A stretch of 64,000 bases of DNA from Macrococcus epidermidis (lineage in GTDB: Bacteria > Bacillota > Bacilli > Staphylococcales > Staphylococcaceae): positions 62,001-126,000 of the forward strand of contig NZ_PZJH01000004.1 of NCBI RefSeq assembly GCF_003259695.1, in the 5' to 3' direction. This document shows, piece after piece, positions 38,099 through 49,526 of the stretch; within the stretch, counting starts at the first letter, position 1, and each line of letters begins with the position of its first letter. The translations under genes and the position numbers were made by a program. The notes beneath the pieces were generated by a model that ran no database searches, was not told the origin of the DNA, and saw only the letters and a program-made list of their open reading frames with translations.

Positions 38099-39347
38099 TT
38101 ATATAGTTTTGCAGGATGGGGTTGCAATATCAAAGGAATTTGAAAACAAATATAAAGATATTTTTTCCTTAGCAGATTTTAGACGTAAAGAAAATGATAT
38201 TGTAACCGACTTTGTGGGTTTTGTTACTTATAATAATGATGTATTTGTTAGTTTTCCAAAACACTTTTATTCAAATATCGATCTAAAACAAATTAAAGAA
38301 ATCGAAAATTTGAACAAAGATATAAAATTACTTTTTAACTGTATAAAAAAAGCAATACTTAAAAAAACTTTGACATCGATAGGTATTAATGATGATCTAA
38401 ATAAAGATTATCCTATGAGATCCTTTTTTCAGATCTATGAATACTATCAAAAGTATGGATTATATTATGATGAAATTAAAACGCAAAAATTAGGTGGTAC
38501 TGGTAAAGTCAATTGGAATAAAACGATAAAAAAATCACCAGTAATTATTTCAAACGGTAATATTATTTTTAATCCATTAATAACTAATTCTAATCAAAAA
38601 AATGCCGTTTTTATAAGTGAGTGTATGACTTTTGCTATAAACTCAACTATAGAAAAATTTTCTTTTATATTAAATTATTCTACAATCGATTTCGATATTA
38701 GTAGTACTGGTTGGGATAACAAAGACTTTATTATTAATAAACTTAAAGCTGTGTTAAACGAAACGTTTAAAGATTATCAAAAGAAACTGATTTTGAGTCT
38801 TATTGAATTTTTTGAATATAGAAAGAGTGGCAACAATACAGTTAGAATGACTATTAATTCATTTAATTTAATTTGGGAACAGATTTTAGAAAATTATTTG
38901 AACAGTTATTTTATTGGAATAAGTGGAAATGGTTATCTAGAGTTTTCTGATATCAAGAATAAAAAAATGAAAAGTTTTACAAAAGCATCAGAGATTACAG
39001 ATTTAAGTGAAAATCGCTATACTGTAGAACCAGATTATTATTATTTCGGTTCAGATTATAAACTTATTCTTGATGCAAAATATTATGATGAAGTAAGAGG
39101 GCTCAATTATAAACAAGCTTCATACTATTTTTTATTAAAACATCATAATTTATTTAATAATGGAAATTTAGAAACATGGAAAACATATAATATTTTATTG
39201 CTACCTACAAGTCGTATTCAAAATCATGAAAGTAATAAAAGAAAACATTATGTTCAGAATACTGATTATAATAAGGAGGAACAAGATTTTACTATTAATG
39301 AACAGTATTTTAATATAAAAATGTTGATGAATTATTATTTATTATAA
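38082..39347 (+). CDS. LlaJI-type restriction endonuclease subunit (R2, McrC-like)
   Basis: 421-aa partner of the McrB-like protein. The C-terminal part carries a PD-(D/E)XK-like core: EPDYYYFGSDYKLILDAKYYDEV near residues 315-340 (D...DAK). The N-terminal half is Lys/Ile/Asn-rich. A TTG upstream (38061) is in frame, but ATG 38082 has AAGAAGAG at the right distance. Only the pairing with the AAA+ gene and two methylases identifies it as R2.LlaJI-like. Confidence 0.82.
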   Translation: MKYKTNYIVLQDGVAISKEFENKYKDIFSLADFRRKENDIVTDFVGFVTYNNDVFVSFPKHFYSNIDLKQIKEIENLNKDIKLLFNCIKKAILKKTLTSIGINDDLNKDYPMRSFFQIYEYYQKYGLYYDEIKTQKLGGTGKVNWNKTIKKSPVIISNGNIIFNPLITNSNQKNAVFISECMTFAINSTIEKFSFILNYSTIDFDISSTGWDNKDFIINKLKAVLNETFKDYQKKLILSLIEFFEYRKSGNNTVRMTINSFNLIWEQILENYLNSYFIGISGNGYLEFSDIKNKKMKSFTKASEITDLSENRYTVEPDYYYFGSDYKLILDAKYYDEVRGLNYKQASYYFLLKHHNLFNNGNLETWKTYNILLLPTSRIQNHESNKRKHYVQNTDYNKEEQDFTINEQYFNIKMLMNYYLL

Positions 39348-39442
39348 AATATTAACTTTTTAATCATTTTCACTAATTCAAAAATATATTAAAACGATTT
39401 CGATATTATTTATATAAATCTTATTAGTCTAGAGGTGTTTTG

Positions 39443-39856
39443 ATGGACGTACACACACCGGAACAGAGACGACATAATATGCAGAAAATTACTGGCAAGA
39501 ATACTAAACCTGAAGAAATAGTTCGTAAATATTTATTCCATAGGGGTATAAGATATACAAAAAATGCTAAAGATTTACCTGGAAAACCTGATCTGTATAT
39601 ATCAAAATATAATGTTGCAGTTTTTGTAAATGGTTGTTTTTGGCATGTTCATAACTGTGAATTATTTGTTATGCCTAAGTCAAATAAAGAATTCTGGCAG
39701 AAAAAATTAGATAGTAATGTATCCAGAGATGAACGCAATATTGAGGAATTGAATGAATTAGGAATTCGTGTGATTGTTGTCTGGGAATGTGGCTTGAAGA
39801 AGAACGATAGAGAAGAAACGTTAAATGATTTGTATGACATGATAGTTGGTGGTTAA
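39443..39856 (+). CDS. vsr: Very short patch repair endonuclease Vsr
   Basis: 137-aa Vsr nuclease that nicks 5' of T:G mismatches arising from 5-methylcytosine deamination. Family signature TPEQRRHNMQKITGKNTKPE at the N-terminus, PGKPDLYI (catalytic Asp), NGCFWHVHNC and the zinc-site region. ATG 39443 follows AGAGGTG; a TTG just before it is less likely. Placed 95 bp after the restriction genes, as expected for a partner of C5 methylases. Confidence 0.93.
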   Translation: MDVHTPEQRRHNMQKITGKNTKPEEIVRKYLFHRGIRYTKNAKDLPGKPDLYISKYNVAVFVNGCFWHVHNCELFVMPKSNKEFWQKKLDSNVSRDERNIEELNELGIRVIVVWECGLKKNDREETLNDLYDMIVGG

Positions 39857-39875
39857 TAATATATAAATATAAAAT

Positions 39876-39906
39876 GAAGTACCAATCGATAGGTTGGTAC
39901 TTTTTA
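39876..39906 (+). terminator. Terminator after vsr
   Basis: An AGTACCAA/TTGGTACT stem followed by TTTTT. Confidence 0.85.
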
Positions 39907-39914
39907 GTTTGATT

Positions 39915-39960
39915 TTTAAGGTAACTTTAAGGTTCTGAATACCTCCAATAATAGTATAAT
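39915..39960 (+). promoter_or_regulatory. TTTAAG direct-repeat promoter, copy 1
   Basis: TTTAAG (39915-39920), GTAAC, TTTAAG (39926-39931), then 23 bases to a perfect -10 TATAAT (39955-39960). No -35 consensus is present, which fits an activator-dependent promoter. It drives the 190-aa gene. Confidence 0.65.
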
Positions 39961-39984
39961 AAATACAAACAGAGGAGGTATTTT

Positions 39985-40557
39985 ATGGGAACTAAAGCGA
40001 GATGGATTTCAAGTGCTTTAATTGTTTTAACAATCGTTGGGCTGATAACGTTATGGGAGTTTAATAAATTTGAACAACCGAAATACATTTCATCATTCGG
40101 AGATACGCCTGAAAGTATGGAGGGAAAAGAGTTCGATACTATTGATGAAGCTGTCAATCAATTTGCAAAAGCCTATTCTAAAGAGATAGGGGTTTCGAGC
40201 TATGATACATTCTATAAAGTAACAGATAAATTTGAACAACAACATCAAATACCGGGTGTAATGACATTTGATTTCCTAATTGATAATGAAAATCATAAAA
40301 TGCTACATATTTCACCATTTTATATCAATGAGAAGAATAACAAGTATTCAGTTATGGCTTTCTCTGGTGCGGGAAATGCTCAGACGGTTAAAGATTCTCC
40401 AAAATATGGAGGATTCTATCAGCCCATAGAAAATTATAATTATGATTTCATCGTTTCTAAACACAAGAAATATATACCGAAATCTGATGTTGTTATCCAT
40501 TTGAAAAAGCATAAGATATATATGGGGATTATAAGGTATAAAGATTCTTTCTTTTGA
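39985..40557 (+). CDS. Membrane-anchored protein of unknown function, paralog A
   Basis: 190 aa. One N-terminal transmembrane anchor (about residues 8-24) and an outside domain of ~160 residues, with no recognised family. Segments shared with the protein at 41133 include the first ten residues (MGTKARWISS), STPES/DTPES, IDEAV and HQIPGV. AGGAGGTATTTT precedes the ATG. It is controlled by the direct-repeat promoter. Confidence 0.75.
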   Translation: MGTKARWISSALIVLTIVGLITLWEFNKFEQPKYISSFGDTPESMEGKEFDTIDEAVNQFAKAYSKEIGVSSYDTFYKVTDKFEQQHQIPGVMTFDFLIDNENHKMLHISPFYINEKNNKYSVMAFSGAGNAQTVKDSPKYGGFYQPIENYNYDFIVSKHKKYIPKSDVVIHLKKHKIYMGIIRYKDSFF

Positions 40558-40660
40558 TGAAATGGTAGAGGAATAGAACTTTATTTACATAATGTGCTAT
40601 TAACATGTGATGTATTGATTTATATATTATTAACGTCTGCTATTTATAGCATTAATAATC

Positions 40661-40697
40661 ACTATCCTCGCACTTTAAGGTGCGAGGGTAGTTTTAT
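40661..40697 (+). terminator. Terminator between the paralog region and the 84-aa gene
   Basis: ACTATCCTCGCAC pairs with GTGCGAGGGTAGT around TTTAAG and is followed by TTTTATTTT. The TTTAAG here is only the loop of the hairpin, not a promoter repeat. Confidence 0.85.
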
Positions 40698-40751
40698 TTT
40701 GAATAATATAGATGTATGATAGTTTTAACCAATTTGAAATGAGTTAATCTT

Positions 40752-41006
40752 ATGTATAAACAAATATTAATAATCTTTTTTAAAACTTTCAATTTACTTA
40801 TTAAATCATTAGTAGCAGCCATTGCTGTTTATTTAGTAGGGAGTATATTTTTTGATTATCAAGTCATAGATATCATCGATAAATATTTCATTATTATATT
40901 TCTAGTAGCAGCAATCATTTCATCAATTCTTGATGTAGAGATTGAAGATATGGAAAATATTTTGATGCAAAAGGTGAAAAAATGGCATAGATACGGAAAG
41001 TATTAA
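40752..41006 (+). CDS. Small membrane protein, 84 aa
   Basis: Two predicted membrane helices (about 14-33 and 45-62), then an acidic stretch (DVEIEDMENI) and a basic, aromatic tail (KKWHRYGKY). The tail and layout resemble the 81-aa protein at 55479-55724 (GKWRRYRI), suggesting distant paralogs. No function known. The ribosome-binding site is weak, so expression is uncertain. Confidence 0.6.
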   Translation: MYKQILIIFFKTFNLLIKSLVAAIAVYLVGSIFFDYQVIDIIDKYFIIIFLVAAIISSILDVEIEDMENILMQKVKKWHRYGKY

Positions 41007-41062
41007 GAGCAGTCATTGTTGATTTCTTCATCATTATTATCTAGTTTAAAGTTAATTTCAAA

Positions 41063-41108
41063 TTTTGGGTAACTTTAAGGTTCTTATACCTACCTTAAGA
41101 TGTATAAT
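41063..41108 (+). promoter_or_regulatory. TTTAAG direct-repeat promoter, copy 2
   Basis: A degenerate first half TTTTGG (41063-41068), GTAAC, then TTTAAG (41074-41079), 23 bases to -10 TATAAT (41103-41108). Same spacing as copy 1. It drives paralog B. Confidence 0.6.
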
Positions 41109-41132
41109 TAATTTATACAAAGGAGGTATTTT

Positions 41133-41714
41133 ATGGGAACTAAAGCGAGATGGATTTCAAGTGTGATCATTGTATTAACTATAGTTGGTTTAATTGTATT
41201 GTGGGAGTTGAATAAACCTGATAAGCCTGATGTCTGGGGTTACTTTGGTTCTACTCCAGAATCGGTGAAAGGGAAATCTTTCAATTCGATTGATGAAGCG
41301 GTTGAAGCGTTTGCAAACGCATATGCAAAAGAAGCGATGGTCAATCAGTATGATAAATATTACAATGTGACAGATAAATTTAATAAGCAACACCAGATTC
41401 CTGGCGTTATTACGTTTAAAATGGCTGTAGATAATGAAAAGAATGAAATATTACATGCAGCACCTTTTTATATCAATGAAAAGGATAACAAGTATTCTGT
41501 GATTGCTGAAGGTATTTCTGGATCTTCAGAAAGAATAAAAGAATCACCGAAATATGTTTTTTTTACTCAGCCAATCGATAATCATGTGTATGATTTTATA
41601 ATTTCTAAAGAGAAAAAATATTTACCGAAAACAGATACAACTTTAGATTTAAAAGAACATAAATTATTTATTGGTATTGATAGAAATGATAGATATGAAG
41701 AAATAGAAGAATAA
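41133..41714 (+). CDS. Membrane-anchored protein of unknown function, paralog B
   Basis: 193-aa paralog of the protein at 39985. Same N-terminal anchor, same ribosome-binding site and a nearly identical first ~35 coding bases, with the ectodomain clearly diverged (for example VTDKFNKQHQIPGVITF against VTDKFEQQHQIPGVMTF). The tail is acidic. Predicted to sit outside the membrane; function unknown. A terminator follows before lacR. Confidence 0.75.
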   Translation: MGTKARWISSVIIVLTIVGLIVLWELNKPDKPDVWGYFGSTPESVKGKSFNSIDEAVEAFANAYAKEAMVNQYDKYYNVTDKFNKQHQIPGVITFKMAVDNEKNEILHAAPFYINEKDNKYSVIAEGISGSSERIKESPKYVFFTQPIDNHVYDFIISKEKKYLPKTDTTLDLKEHKLFIGIDRNDRYEEIEE

Positions 41715-41722
41715 TTTTACGA

Positions 41723-41757
41723 ATGAGTATTTTTTAAATTAGAGAATACTCATTTTT
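41723..41757 (+). terminator. Terminator before lacR
   Basis: An AATGAGTATT/AATACTCATT stem with a ~13-nt loop followed by TTTT. Confidence 0.75.
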
Positions 41758-41840
41758 GTTATCTTAAAAAACAACAACTGTTGTTTAATTTGTTTGTTTT
41801 GTTTAAAATATAAACATAAAGTAAACAGAAAGGGCTTTTT

Positions 41841-42596
41841 ATGAATAAATACGAACGATTAGATGAGATTGCAAATTTAGTTAATAAAAAAGGTACAATT
41901 CGAATAAAAGAGATTGTAGATTCTTTGAAAGTTTCAGATATGACTGTAAGGCGAGATTTAGCAGAACTTGAAGAGAAGGGTATATTAACAAAAATACATG
42001 GTGGTGCGAGGAGTAATTCGGCATTTCAATATACAGAAATGTCTCATAATGAAAAGCATACTCAGTGCGTGGAAGAGAAGAGACAAATTGCTAAAAAAGC
42101 TGCGGAACTGATAGAAGAGGGGAATACTATTTTTTTAGGTCCTGGCACGACTGTAGAGCTCTTAGCTGAAGAGATATCTAATACAAGAATAAGTATTATT
42201 ACGAATTGTCTACCTGTATTTAATATATTATTCAGGAAAAAATCTGATAAGTTTAGAGTATATTTAATTGGTGGTGAGATGAGAGAACTGACTGAATCTT
42301 TTTCAGGTGATATGACTAATAGTACTTTAGAAAAGATGAGATTTAGCAAGATGTTCTTTAGTGCAAATGGCGTTAAAGGCTCTGATGTAATGACCTCTTC
42401 TCATGAAGAAGCATATACGCAGCAATTAGCGATTAAAAACTCGATTGAAAAGTATCTTTTAGTCGATTCCTCAAAGCTCGGTAAAGAAGACTTTGTTTCA
42501 TTCTGCGATCTTAAGTCACTTACTGCAATTGTAATTGATGATAAAAATGTGAGTAAGACTAAAGGATTAGAAATATTTACTGAGGTTATTATTTAG
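41841..42596 (+). CDS. lacR: Lactose PTS repressor LacR (DeoR family)
   Basis: 251-aa DeoR-type regulator. The N-terminal HTH contains the family signature [19 protein letters not shown] with KIHGGAR. The sugar-phosphate-binding domain follows (about 75-230). It should repress lacABCDFEG until tagatose-6-phosphate appears (staphylococcal model). It precedes lacA in the same direction but has its own terminator, so it is a separate transcript. Repeated TGTTT motifs upstream (41777-41800) may be its own operators. Confidence 0.9.
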   Translation: MNKYERLDEIANLVNKKGTIRIKEIVDSLKVSDMTVRRDLAELEEKGILTKIHGGARSNSAFQYTEMSHNEKHTQCVEEKRQIAKKAAELIEEGNTIFLGPGTTVELLAEEISNTRISIITNCLPVFNILFRKKSDKFRVYLIGGEMRELTESFSGDMTNSTLEKMRFSKMFFSANGVKGSDVMTSSHEEAYTQQLAIKNSIEKYLLVDSSKLGKEDFVSFCDLKSLTAIVIDDKNVSKTKGLEIFTEVII

Positions 42597-42614
42597 AATT
42601 ATATATTGAGTAAA

Positions 42615-42659
42615 AAGATCAAGTATAACTTAATTGTTATACTTGATCTTTTGTTTTTT
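42615..42659 (+). terminator. Terminator of lacR
   Basis: A 15-bp stem (AAGATCAAGTATAAC and complement) and a T-run. Confidence 0.9.
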
Positions 42660-42687
42660 TAAAATAAACAAAATCAAACAAATAATG

Positions 42688-42747
42688 TTGCTTTTTTGTT
42701 TGATAAGTATTATAATTTAAACATAATCAAACATGTAAACGCTTATA
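42688..42747 (+). promoter_or_regulatory. lacABCDFEG promoter with cre site
   Basis: -35 TTGCTT (42688-42693), 17-bp spacer, -10 TATAAT (42711-42716). A cre-like box TGTAAACGCTTATA (42734-42747) differs from TGWAANCGNTNWCA at one position and lies just past the start site, where CcpA would block transcription. TTTGTTTGA and CAAACA repeats around it could bind LacR. Confidence 0.7.
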
Positions 42748-42785
42748 TTGTTTAAACGAACAAAAATATCGAAAGGATGAAGGAA

Positions 42786-43214
42786 ATGAAAGTTGTATTA
42801 GGATCTGATAAAAGTGGACAAAGTTTAAAGAACAAGATTCATGAGTTTTTAACAGAAAAAGGTTATGACGTTATTGATACGTCAAATGAATCACATGAAG
42901 ATTTCGTAGATGCTACTTTAGCTGTTGTTTCAAAAGTGCAAGAGGATGAAAGTAATTTAGGTATTATGGTTGATGCATATGGTGCAGGTAGTTTTATGGT
43001 AGCTACAAAAGTTAAAGGTATGATTGCAGCAGAAGTATCAGATGAAAGATCAGCTTATATGACTCGTGGACATAATAATGCTCGAATGATTACTATGGGA
43101 TCTGAAATTGTTGGTGATGAATTAGCAATAAATATTGTAAATGCTTTTGTAACAGGTAAATACGACGGTGGAAGACATCAAATTCGAGTAGATATGCTAA
43201 ATAAAATGGCTTAA
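42786..43214 (+). CDS. lacA: Galactose-6-phosphate isomerase subunit LacA
   Basis: 142-aa RpiB-type subunit that with LacB converts galactose-6-phosphate to tagatose-6-phosphate. Seen: [29 protein letters not shown] and the [15 protein letters not shown] phosphate site. ATG 42786 is preferred over the in-frame ATG nine bases upstream; GAAGGAA precedes it and the length is then 142. Confidence 0.93.
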   Translation: MKVVLGSDKSGQSLKNKIHEFLTEKGYDVIDTSNESHEDFVDATLAVVSKVQEDESNLGIMVDAYGAGSFMVATKVKGMIAAEVSDERSAYMTRGHNNARMITMGSEIVGDELAINIVNAFVTGKYDGGRHQIRVDMLNKMA

Positions 43215-43233
43215 TTTTAGGGAGGACTTAGAA

Positions 43234-43749
43234 ATGAAAATTGCAATTGGTTGTGACCATATAGTAACTGATACGAAGATGGAAGTTTCGAAATTTTTAA
43301 AATCTCAAGGACATGAAGTAATTGATTGTGGCACATATGATTTTACAAGAACGCATTATCCGATTTATGGCAAGAAGGTCGGTGAAGCAGTTTCAAGTGG
43401 CGAAGCTGATTTAGGTGTATGCATTTGTGGAACAGGTGTTGGAATAAGCAATGCAGCGAATAAAGTGCCTGGCGTGCGTTCAGCATTAGTTAGAGATATG
43501 ACGTCTGCTTTGTATGCTAAAGAAGAGCTGAATGCTAATGTTATAAGTTTTGGTGGAAAGATAATTGGTGAATTATTGATGTGTGACATTATCGAAGCTT
43601 TTCTTGATGCAGAATATAAACCGAACGATAAAAATAAAGTATTGATAGAAAAGATTTCTAAACTAGACACAGCTGAGAATCAACAAAAAGATCCTGCTTT
43701 CTTTGATGAATTCCTGGAGAAGTGGGATAAGGGTGAATATCATGACTAA
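43234..43749 (+). CDS. lacB: Galactose-6-phosphate isomerase subunit LacB
   Basis: 171-aa RpiB-type partner of LacA, usual length. Seen: [33 protein letters not shown] (active-site Cys and anion hole) and [23 protein letters not shown] lies ahead of the ATG. Confidence 0.94.
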   Translation: MKIAIGCDHIVTDTKMEVSKFLKSQGHEVIDCGTYDFTRTHYPIYGKKVGEAVSSGEADLGVCICGTGVGISNAANKVPGVRSALVRDMTSALYAKEELNANVISFGGKIIGELLMCDIIEAFLDAEYKPNDKNKVLIEKISKLDTAENQQKDPAFFDEFLEKWDKGEYHD

Positions 43750-43761
43750 GGAGTATAAGTA

Positions 43762-44694
43762 ATGATCTTGACAGTTACTCTTAATCCTTCAGTTGATATT
43801 TCCTACAAACTGAATCAACTGGAAATTGATAATGTTAATAGGACAAGTTCGGTTAGTAAAACAGCTGGTGGCAAAGGCTTAAATGTGACTAGAGTATTGT
43901 TCCAGGCAAATTCGCCAGTCATTGCAACTGGATTTAAAGGTGGGTATCTAGGAGCATTTATTGAAGATGAATTAAATGCATCACAAATTAAAAATTCTTT
44001 CTATCCTATAAAAGAAGAAACTAGAAATTGTATAGCAGTGTTACATGAAGGAAATCAAACTGAAATATTAGAAAGCGGTCCATATATTTCAACAGATGAA
44101 TTACAAGGCTTTATTAAACATTTTGAAAAATTAATGGATGAAGTGCAATTAGTTGTTTTCTCTGGAAGTTTGCCTGCTGGGGTTCCGGTCAATTATTATT
44201 CAGATTTAATTAAAATTTGTAATCATAAATCAATTCCGGTTATCGCTGACACGTCAGGTATAGCATTAACAACGTTATTAGAGCAATCTAATAAACCTTA
44301 TGCTATAAAGCCTAATTTAGATGAACTATCACAGATACTCGGTTATACAGTTTCAGAAGATATAACAGAAATGAAGAATGCACTTAAACATGAAATGTTT
44401 AATGGAATACAATGGATATTTGTATCGCTAGGAGCAAATGGTTCTTTAGTAAAGCATGATGATGAATACTATAAGGTAAATATTCCTAAGATTGGAGTAG
44501 TCAATCCAGTAGGTTCAGGGGATGCAACTGTAGCTGGGTTTGCATCAGCTTATAGTAAAGATAAATCTGTCATTGAGATTATTAAAACAGCAAATACTTT
44601 TGGTATGTTGAATGCAATGGAGCAACAAACAGGTTGTATTAACATAGATAAATTTGAAGGTTTATATAAGCAAATAAAAATTATAGAGGTGTAA
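43762..44694 (+). CDS. lacC: Tagatose-6-phosphate kinase LacC
   Basis: 310-aa PfkB-family kinase producing tagatose-1,6-bisphosphate. Seen: TLNPSVDISYKL at the start, GGKGLNVTRVL, and the C-terminal PfkB signature NPVGSGDATVAGFASAY with the catalytic Asp. Twelve bases after lacB. Confidence 0.93.
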   Translation: MILTVTLNPSVDISYKLNQLEIDNVNRTSSVSKTAGGKGLNVTRVLFQANSPVIATGFKGGYLGAFIEDELNASQIKNSFYPIKEETRNCIAVLHEGNQTEILESGPYISTDELQGFIKHFEKLMDEVQLVVFSGSLPAGVPVNYYSDLIKICNHKSIPVIADTSGIALTTLLEQSNKPYAIKPNLDELSQILGYTVSEDITEMKNALKHEMFNGIQWIFVSLGANGSLVKHDDEYYKVNIPKIGVVNPVGSGDATVAGFASAYSKDKSVIEIIKTANTFGMLNAMEQQTGCINIDKFEGLYKQIKIIEV

Positions 44695-44697
44695 AAC

Positions 44698-45678
44698 ATG
44701 ATAAATACTGAAAATAAGAAAAGATTTTTAGAAAAAGTTAGTGATGAAAATGGAATTATTTCTGCATTAGCTTTTGACCAACGTGGTGCTTTAAAAAGAA
44801 TGATGTCAGCATTTCAGGAAGAAGATCCAACTGTTGAACAAATAGAAAATTTAAAATCATTGGTAGCTAAGGAACTAACTGAGTATGCCTCTTCAATATT
44901 ATTAGATCCTGAGTATGGATTACCTGCTTCTAAAGTAAAACATAAAGATGCAGGATTATTATTAGCCTATGAAAAAACTGGTTATGATGCTACAACGAAA
45001 GGAAGATTACCGGATTGTTTAGTTGAATGGTCTGCTAAACGTATTAAAGAACAAGGTGCAGATGCGGTTAAATTCCTACTTTACTACGATGTAGATGATG
45101 ATAAATACATTAATGATCAAAAACAAGCTTATATTGAAAGAATAGGCTCTGAATGTGTAGCAGAGGATATTCCATTCTTCTTAGAAATATTAACATATGA
45201 TGATAATATAGCTGATAACAGTAGTGTTGAGTTTGCTAAAGTTAAACCAAGAAAAGTAAATGAAGCAATGAAATTATTCTCAAAAGATCGCTTTAATGTT
45301 GATGTTCTAAAAGTAGAAGTTCCAGTAAATATGAATTTTGTGGAAGGATTTGCTGAGAATGAAGTTGTATATTCTAAAGAAGAAGCAGTTCAATACTTTA
45401 AAGAGCAAGAACAAGCAACTAATTTACCTTATATTTATTTAAGCGCAGGTGTTTCAGCTCAATTATTCCAGGAAACATTAAAGTTTGCAGCTGAATCTGG
45501 TGCGAAGTTTAATGGTGTACTATGCGGTAGAGCAACATGGTCTGGTGCGGTTAAAGTTTATATTGAACAAGGTGAAGAAGCCGCTAGAAAATGGTTACAA
45601 TCTGAAGGATATAATAATATTAATCAATTAAACGAAGTATTAAAATCAACTGCAGTATCTTACAAAGAAAAAATATAA
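44698..45678 (+). CDS. lacD: Tagatose-1,6-bisphosphate aldolase LacD
   Basis: 326-aa class I aldolase splitting tagatose-1,6-bisphosphate into dihydroxyacetone phosphate and glyceraldehyde-3-phosphate. Seen: [35 protein letters not shown] and the Schiff-base lysine region [11 protein letters not shown]. Follows lacC by 3 bases. Confidence 0.94.
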   Translation: MINTENKKRFLEKVSDENGIISALAFDQRGALKRMMSAFQEEDPTVEQIENLKSLVAKELTEYASSILLDPEYGLPASKVKHKDAGLLLAYEKTGYDATTKGRLPDCLVEWSAKRIKEQGADAVKFLLYYDVDDDKYINDQKQAYIERIGSECVAEDIPFFLEILTYDDNIADNSSVEFAKVKPRKVNEAMKLFSKDRFNVDVLKVEVPVNMNFVEGFAENEVVYSKEEAVQYFKEQEQATNLPYIYLSAGVSAQLFQETLKFAAESGAKFNGVLCGRATWSGAVKVYIEQGEEAARKWLQSEGYNNINQLNEVLKSTAVSYKEKI

Positions 45679-45699
45679 AAATATTGGAGGGAATTTGAT

Positions 45700-46014
45700 A
45701 TGAACAGAGAAGAAACTACAATGCTTGGATTTGAAATTGTTGCATATGCTGGGGATGCAAGGTCAAAGTTACTCGAAGCTTTAAATGCTGCTAAAAATGG
45801 AGAATTTGATAAGGCAGAACAATTAGTTGAAGAAGCGGATAAATGTATTGTTGATGCTCATAATGTTCAAACAAGCTTACTCGCTAAAGAAGCATCTGGT
45901 GAAGATATTGCATATAGTGTCACAATGATGCATGGGCAGGATCATCTAATGACTACATTATTATTAAAAGACATGATGAAGCATATGATTGAGCTTTATA
46001 AAAGAGGGAGCTGA
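45700..46014 (+). CDS. lacF: Lactose PTS EIIA component LacF
   Basis: 104-aa PTS IIA-Lac, a helical trimeric phosphocarrier. [10 protein letters not shown] holds His78 and His82; His82 is at the position of the phosphorylated histidine in this family. GGAGGGAA precedes the ATG. It takes phosphate from HPr and passes it to the IIB domain of LacE. Confidence 0.94.
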   Translation: MNREETTMLGFEIVAYAGDARSKLLEALNAAKNGEFDKAEQLVEEADKCIVDAHNVQTSLLAKEASGEDIAYSVTMMHGQDHLMTTLLLKDMMKHMIELYKRGS

Positions 46015-46019
46015 AAATA

Positions 46020-47753
46020 ATGGATAAATTAATTGCGCAAATAGAGAAAGCAAAACCATTATTTGAAAAGCTATCACGTAATATATATTTGAGAGCGATT
46101 CGTGATGGATTTATTTCAGCTATGCCCGTAATACTATTTTCGAGTATATTTTTGTTAATTGCTTATGTACCAAACGTTTTTGGATTTACATGGAGTAAAA
46201 ATGCTGAAATGATATTGATGAAACCTTATCATTACACCATGGGTGTTATAGCATTATTAGTGGCAGGTACGACAGCTAAGTCATTAACAGATTCTTATAA
46301 TAGAAAGCTAGATAGTACGAATCAAATTAATTTTTTATCAACAATGTTAGCAGCGATTTGTGGATTTCTATTTCTAGCGTCAGATGCTGTTAAAGTTGGA
46401 GGATTTTCAAGCGCATTTTTAGGCACAAAGGGTTTAATGACTGCTTTCTTAGCAGCATTTGTGACAGTAATTATTTATAATTTCTGTGTAAAGAGAAATA
46501 TAACAATTAAAATGCCTTCAGAAGTACCACCAAATATTTCACAAGTATTTAAAGATATTTTTCCATTTTCATTTGTTATTTTAACACTATATGGATTAGA
46601 TTTACTTAGCCGCGCAATCTTAAATACAAACGTTGCTGAGTCAATTGTTAAATTCTTTGCACCACTGTTCACTGCAGCAGATGGTTACGTTGGAATAACA
46701 ATTATCTTTGGAGCATTTGCTTTATTCTGGTTTATTGGGATTCATGGTCCTTCAATTGTTGAACCTGCTATTGCAGCAATAACTTATGCGAATATTGAAA
46801 CAAACTATCAATTATTACAAGCAGGCGAGCATGCAGATAAAATTTTAACATCTGGAACGCAAATGTTTATTGTAACAATGGGTGGTACAGGAGCAACATT
46901 AGTTGTACCATTTATGTTTATGTGGCTGACGAAATCTAAACGTAATAAAGCGATTGGTAGAGCTTCAGCAGTACCGACATTCTTTGGTGTTAACGAACCA
47001 ATATTATTTGGTGCTCCTTTAGTACTGAACCCTGTGTTCTTTATTCCGTTTGTATTTGCACCAATTGCAAACGTCTGGATATTCAAGTTTTTCGTAGATG
47101 TATTAGGAATGAACAGTTTCAGTGTTAACTTGCCTTGGACAACACCTGGTCCGTTAGGGATTATAATGGGAACAGGTTTAGGTATGTGGTCATTTGTACT
47201 TGCTATCACATTAATAGTCGTGGATGTTTTAATTTACTATCCATTCCTAAAGGTTTATGACAAACAAATTTTAGAAGAAGAATTAGCTGGTGTTGATAAT
47301 TCAAATAATTTAAGAGATAAAGTTAAAGAAAATTTTGATACAACAAAAGCCGATGTAATTTTAGAAAAGAATACAAATAATAAAGCAAATGTTATTAATA
47401 CGGAAAGTAATCTAAGTAATGATAGTGGATTAAAAGAGCAAACAAATGTACTTGTATTATGTGCTGGTGGAGGGACAAGTGGTTTATTAGCAAATGCATT
47501 AAATAAGGCTGCTCTTGAATTTGATAAACCAATTAAAGCTGCAGCAGGTAGTTATGGAGCACACATGGATATTATGAAAGAATATCAATTAGTGATTTTA
47601 GCACCACAAGTAGCATCAAATTATGAAGATATAAAAATCGATACAGATAGATTAGGTATTAAATTAGCGAAGACACAAGGTGCAGAATATATCAAATTAA
47701 CTCGTGATGGTAAGGGTGCAGTTGAATTCGTTGAAGATCAATTCAAATCTTAG
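46020..47753 (+). CDS. lacE: Lactose PTS EIICB component LacE
   Basis: 577-aa lactose permease/kinase. The IIC domain (about 1-420) has ten or so membrane segments, with [11 protein letters not shown] and [13 protein letters not shown] for sugar binding. A linker (about 425-470) leads to the cytoplasmic IIB domain with phosphorylated Cys481 in [13 protein letters not shown]. Imports lactose as lactose-6-phosphate. Five bases after lacF. Confidence 0.95.
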   Translation: MDKLIAQIEKAKPLFEKLSRNIYLRAIRDGFISAMPVILFSSIFLLIAYVPNVFGFTWSKNAEMILMKPYHYTMGVIALLVAGTTAKSLTDSYNRKLDSTNQINFLSTMLAAICGFLFLASDAVKVGGFSSAFLGTKGLMTAFLAAFVTVIIYNFCVKRNITIKMPSEVPPNISQVFKDIFPFSFVILTLYGLDLLSRAILNTNVAESIVKFFAPLFTAADGYVGITIIFGAFALFWFIGIHGPSIVEPAIAAITYANIETNYQLLQAGEHADKILTSGTQMFIVTMGGTGATLVVPFMFMWLTKSKRNKAIGRASAVPTFFGVNEPILFGAPLVLNPVFFIPFVFAPIANVWIFKFFVDVLGMNSFSVNLPWTTPGPLGIIMGTGLGMWSFVLAITLIVVDVLIYYPFLKVYDKQILEEELAGVDNSNNLRDKVKENFDTTKADVILEKNTNNKANVINTESNLSNDSGLKEQTNVLVLCAGGGTSGLLANALNKAALEFDKPIKAAAGSYGAHMDIMKEYQLVILAPQVASNYEDIKIDTDRLGIKLAKTQGAEYIKLTRDGKGAVEFVEDQFKS

Positions 47754-49175
<1,422 letters not shown>

Positions 49176-49192
49176 AGATTCCGAAAGTTACA

Positions 49193-49233
49193 ACAAATGG
49201 AGTTGTTAGGTAGACAACTCCATTTGTCTTTTG
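49193..49233 (+). terminator. Terminator of the lac operon
   Basis: 14-bp stem ACAAATGGAGTTGT with its complement around TAGGTAG, followed by CTTTT. Confidence 0.88.
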
Positions 49234-49257
49234 ATATATAAACATTAAACCAATAAT

Positions 49258-49476
49258 CTATTTCCTCCTTCCTTGCTTCGTTATGATTTCGTCCATCGTC
49301 ATATTAAATATTTTACTGATGTTATACAGATCAACAGCAGTAATATTGCGTTCAGCATTTTCTAATTTAGAATAGGTTGATAATCCAATATTTAATTGAT
49401 GCGCCATTTCTTTGGAAGTAAAATCTAGATTCTCTCTGTGGTATTTGATTGCTTTCGCAAAGTCGGAGTTATTCAA
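49258..49476 (-). CDS. XRE-family transcriptional regulator, 72 aa
   Basis: A single Cro/CI-type helix-turn-helix domain: FTSKEMAHQLNIGLSTYSKLENAERNI (residues ~19-45) is the HTH core, followed by VDLYNISKIFNMTMDEI. No extra domain. GAGGTGGA lies just upstream of the ATG. It stands alone in the minus direction, so its target is not evident; the nearby accessory genes are candidates. Confidence 0.85.
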   Translation of the reverse strand: MNNSDFAKAIKYHRENLDFTSKEMAHQLNIGLSTYSKLENAERNITAVDLYNISKIFNMTMDEIITKQGRRK

Positions 49477-49526
49477 TGTATTCCACCTCTTTTTTAGGTG
49501 AAATTAACAAAGAAAATCATAAAAAA

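Noticed and set aside
40671-40683. TTTAAGG near 40675
   Set aside because: It forms the loop of a clear terminator hairpin and is not repeated in tandem.
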